Below are positions 4,456 to 6,417 of a stretch of 6,417 nt of DNA, in pieces (positions within the stretch are counted from its first letter, which is position 1; the number at the start of each line of letters is the position of its first letter). A program made the position numbers and the translations under genes. Below the pieces are notes generated by a model. That model made no database searches. It saw nothing but the letters and a program-made list of their open reading frames with translations, and was not told where the DNA came from. Source of the stretch: an uncultured Actinomycetes bacterium (lineage in GTDB: Bacteria > Actinomycetota > Acidimicrobiia > Acidimicrobiales > Ilumatobacteraceae); NCBI GenBank assembly GCA_903925985.1, contig CAIYHK010000017.1, forward strand, positions 1 through 6,417. Direction: 5' to 3'.

Positions 4456-6417
4456 GCGCACCTCGGCCGGAGTGTTGCTGTCAAGGTTGTCACCAGTTCC
4501 AAGTTGCCCAAATTGGTTATTACCCCAGCAGGTCACCGTGCCATCTGAAATCAATGCACACGTATGTTGATTCCCAGCTGTGATTTCGATGACGGTGTTT
4601 CCTGTGAGTTCACCGTCGGTTACTGCAATTGGAATATTGCTGTCGGTGTTGTCACCCGTTCCGAGTTGCCCATAGGAGCCGTCACCTGTACATGCAATCC
4701 CACCGTCTGCGATCAACGCACACGTATGTTGATACCCAGCTGTGATTTGCGAAATAGTTACGCCTGTGAATGCGCCGCCAGTTATCGCTACGGGAACATT
4801 GCTATCAATAAGGTCCCCGGTTCCAAGCTGACCGCTATTGTTCAAACCCCAACAGGCAACAGTGCCATCTGAAATCAACGCACAAGTGTGGAATCCACCG
4901 GCCGTTATCTGGGCGACAGTTTCTCCGGTGAGTGCGCCACCAGAGACCGCCACCGGAGTTTCGCTACTCGTGGTGTTACCGATGCCAAGCCCCCCGGCAT
5001 AGTTAAAGCCCCAACAGGCGACTGTGCCGTCGGTGAGCAATGCACACGTATGGCCGCTCCCGGCCGTGATTTGGGTAACAGTTTTTCCGGTGAGTGCGCC
5101 GCCGGTTATCGCTACGGGACCATTGCTATCAATCAGGTCCCCGGTACCGTCAGCCCCGACACCGTTGTAGCCCCAGCAGGTAATAGTGCCATCTGAAATC
5201 AATGCACACGTATGGTCCTGTCCCGCTGTGATTTGGGTGACAGTTTTGTTTGCGAGTGCGCCACCAGTCACCGCCACTGGAGTAATGCTGCTCGTGATTT
5301 CACCAGTGCCAAGCTGCCCGGATTCGTTGAATCCCCAACAGGTAACTGTGCCTTCTGATTGCAGTGCGCACGTATGGTTAGCACCTGTCGCACTCTGGGT
5401 AACGGTTTTGCTTCTGAGGGCACCCCCAGTGATTGCTACTGGGGTGTTACTGCTGTCGGTGTCACCTGTTCCGAGTTGCCCGAGACTGCCGTAGCCCCAG
5501 CAAGCGACCGTGCCTTCTGATTTCAGCGCACACACATGGTTCGCACCTGTTGAGATTTGGGCGACGGTCGCAGTCTTGAGCGCACCACCAGTAACCGCGA
5601 CTGGGATGTTGCTGTTGTTGGTGTTACCAGTTCCTAGTTGCCCAGAGAAGTTCCATCCCCAGCATGAGATCGTTCCGTCTGTGACCAATGCGCACGTATG
5701 GTGGGGGCCACTTGAGATCTGTCTAATTCTCTTATTCGCGATTGTGCCACCCGTAACTGCCTCCGGACTTTTGCTGTCGGTGGTGTCACCTGTTCCGAGC
5801 TGTCCGTTGTTATTGTGACCCCAACAACTTACGGTGCCATTAGATACAACCGCACACGTGTTGTACGCACCGTTTTTGGTCAGACTGGTAACTGTCTTAT
5901 TGGTGAGAGCACCTCCAGTAACTGCTACGGGGGTGTTCCTGTCGGTGGTGTCACCTGTTCCGAGCTGTCCGTAGTTATTGCGACCCCAACAACTTGTGGT
6001 GCCGTCGGATATCAATGCACACGTGTGGTTACCCAGGGCAACAACATCAGTCACTGTCTTATTGGTGAGAGCACCTCCAGTAACTGCGAGCGGGGTGTTG
6101 CTGTTGTTGGTGTCCCCATTTCCGAGCAGCCCGAATTGGTTGTAGCCCCAGCAGGCGACGGTGCCATCTGAGAGTAGGGCGCAGGTATGAAGTCCGCCGG
6201 CCGAGATGGTTTTAACTGTTTTGTTGCTAACTGCACCGCCAGTGATCGTCACCGGCACAGTGCTATTCGTATTGTCACTAGTCCCGAGCTGCCCGAAATA
6301 GTTATCACCCCAGCACGCGACTGTGCCATCAGCGATCACTGCGCATGTGTGCATTGCGCCAGCACTTATCTGAATCACTTGTTTGCCGGCAAGTGAGCCG
6401 CCAGTTACTTCGACAGG
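4129..6417 (-). CDS. RCC1-repeat secreted/surface protein with C-terminal Ig-like domain (5' end outside window)
   Basis: 762 residues are visible, open to the right edge. The GTG at 6378 is only an internal valine, because the 13 codons before it (PVEVTGGSLAGKQ) continue the same repeat. Twelve complete RCC1-type blades and the end of a thirteenth are seen, each about 54 residues, of the form ITAGxxHTCALISDGTVxCWG, then NNxGQLGTGD, then NTPVAVTGGALTxKTVTQ. RCC1 blades fold into a beta propeller, classically seven-bladed. Eukaryotic RCC1 is a nuclear exchange factor, but bacterial secreted versions are thought to serve as binding or surface scaffolds. Every blade here has two cysteines ten residues apart, fitting disulfides outside the cytoplasm. 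The last 110 or so residues form an Ig-like domain common in actinobacterial surface proteins (GTPRVGQKL, GRW, YKWYAC ... GTCRVI, KGKYIAVLVTG). The signal peptide must lie outside the window. No sorting signal is visible at the C-terminus. Repeat identity is secure; partner and role are unknown. Confidence 0.93.
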   Translation of the reverse strand, partial: PVEVTGGSLAGKQVIQISAGAMHTCAVIADGTVACWGDNYFGQLGTSDNTNSTVPVTITGGAVSNKTVKTISAGGLHTCALLSDGTVACWGYNQFGLLGNGDTNNSNTPLAVTGGALTNKTVTDVVALGNHTCALISDGTTSCWGRNNYGQLGTGDTTDRNTPVAVTGGALTNKTVTSLTKNGAYNTCAVVSNGTVSCWGHNNNGQLGTGDTTDSKSPEAVTGGTIANKRIRQISSGPHHTCALVTDGTISCWGWNFSGQLGTGNTNNSNIPVAVTGGALKTATVAQISTGANHVCALKSEGTVACWGYGSLGQLGTGDTDSSNTPVAITGGALRSKTVTQSATGANHTCALQSEGTVTCWGFNESGQLGTGEITSSITPVAVTGGALANKTVTQITAGQDHTCALISDGTITCWGYNGVGADGTGDLIDSNGPVAITGGALTGKTVTQITAGSGHTCALLTDGTVACWGFNYAGGLGIGNTTSSETPVAVSGGALTGETVAQITAGGFHTCALISDGTVACWGLNNSGQLGTGDLIDSNVPVAITGGAFTGVTISQITAGYQHTCALIADGGIACTGDGSYGQLGTGDNTDSNIPIAVTDGELTGNTVIEITAGNQHTCALISDGTVTCWGNNQFGQLGTGDNLDSNTPAEVRWPTRASATTKPIVLGTPRVGQKLRVNKGRWIGYPTPTFTYKWYACTAKVTQATQSIPGTCRVIKSATRSRFKLSSAQKGKYIAVLVTGVSTNTSATRWLSKTTTAKVS
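4465..6417 (-). repeat. Tandem array of RCC1 blades, 162-base period
   Basis: Blade starts (codon of the first I/L/V/S of the I[ST]AG strand) fall at 6369, 6207, 6045, 5883, 5718, 5556, 5394, 5232, 5070, 4908, 4746 and 4584. All steps are 162 bases except 5883 to 5718 (165), where blade 4 has one extra residue before its first cysteine. A GCACACGTATG-like string encoding the HTCAL strand recurs at the same period. The array continues past the right edge. Confidence 0.92.

Noticed and set aside
4564..5818. A row of plus-strand reading frames, each 102 codons, at near-regular spacing
   Set aside because: They are mirror images of the RCC1 repeat: the 162-base period makes the same antisense frame and start recur every two blades. 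The real coding is on the minus strand.
6376..6378. GTG at 6378 as start of the RCC1 protein
   Set aside because: The frame stays open to the edge and the residues before it complete a normal blade ending, so it is an internal valine.
4465..6417. The regular repeats as a possible CRISPR or non-coding satellite array
   Set aside because: Units of 162 bases are all in frame, differ mostly in ways that keep the RCC1 consensus, and have no spacer/repeat alternation.
1..6417. A defence, phage or mobile system
   Set aside because: No nuclease, transposase, integrase, reverse transcriptase, toxin-antitoxin pair or terminal inverted repeats were seen on either strand.

Overview
The window reads as a stretch of actinobacterial chromosome from an organism of moderate G+C (roughly half, judged by eye). 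Three things point to Actinomycetota. One is a membrane-fusion adaptor carrying a peptidoglycan-binding-like domain. Another is the C-terminal wall/surface-type domain on the RCC1 protein. The third is a pair of divergent genes whose starts sit directly behind TANNNT -10 boxes, as in leaderless actinobacterial transcripts. An aquatic actinobacterium is plausible, but no marker gene here fixes the genus.

Layout: positions 1-2084 (minus strand) hold a two-gene operon. A lipoprotein-like secreted protein with a duplicated two-cysteine module comes first. Its stop codon lies 3 bases before the start of a membrane-anchored HlyD/MacA-type adaptor that runs off the left edge. The adaptor is unusual: after a lipoyl-like half-domain and a PG_binding_1-like domain it continues into what looks like a cut-off Calx-beta end, followed by two complete Calx-beta domains. 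A TetR-family regulator (plus strand) is divergent from this operon across a short control region (2085-2163). By position it is the likely regulator of the export/surface operon.

From 2818 to 6417 two further minus-strand genes encode secreted proteins. The upstream one (4129-6417, N-terminus outside the window) is a large RCC1-repeat protein with twelve complete blades and part of a thirteenth, each with a conserved cysteine pair, ending in an Ig-like beta domain. The downstream one (2818-4002) is a 394-residue secreted protein of no family I can recognise, with eight cysteines in the mature form. Its start is fixed by a well-placed Shine-Dalgarno sequence, and a candidate promoter with an inverted repeat in its spacer lies upstream.

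The common theme is the cell envelope: four of the five proteins are predicted to be exported or membrane-anchored, and several are beta-rich repeat proteins. I see no RNA genes, CRISPR array, insertion sequence, phage gene or defence system. The items most worth a second look are the Calx-beta/adaptor chimera, the duplicated-cysteine partner protein, the unrecognised 394-residue protein and the recent internal duplications in the RCC1 array.
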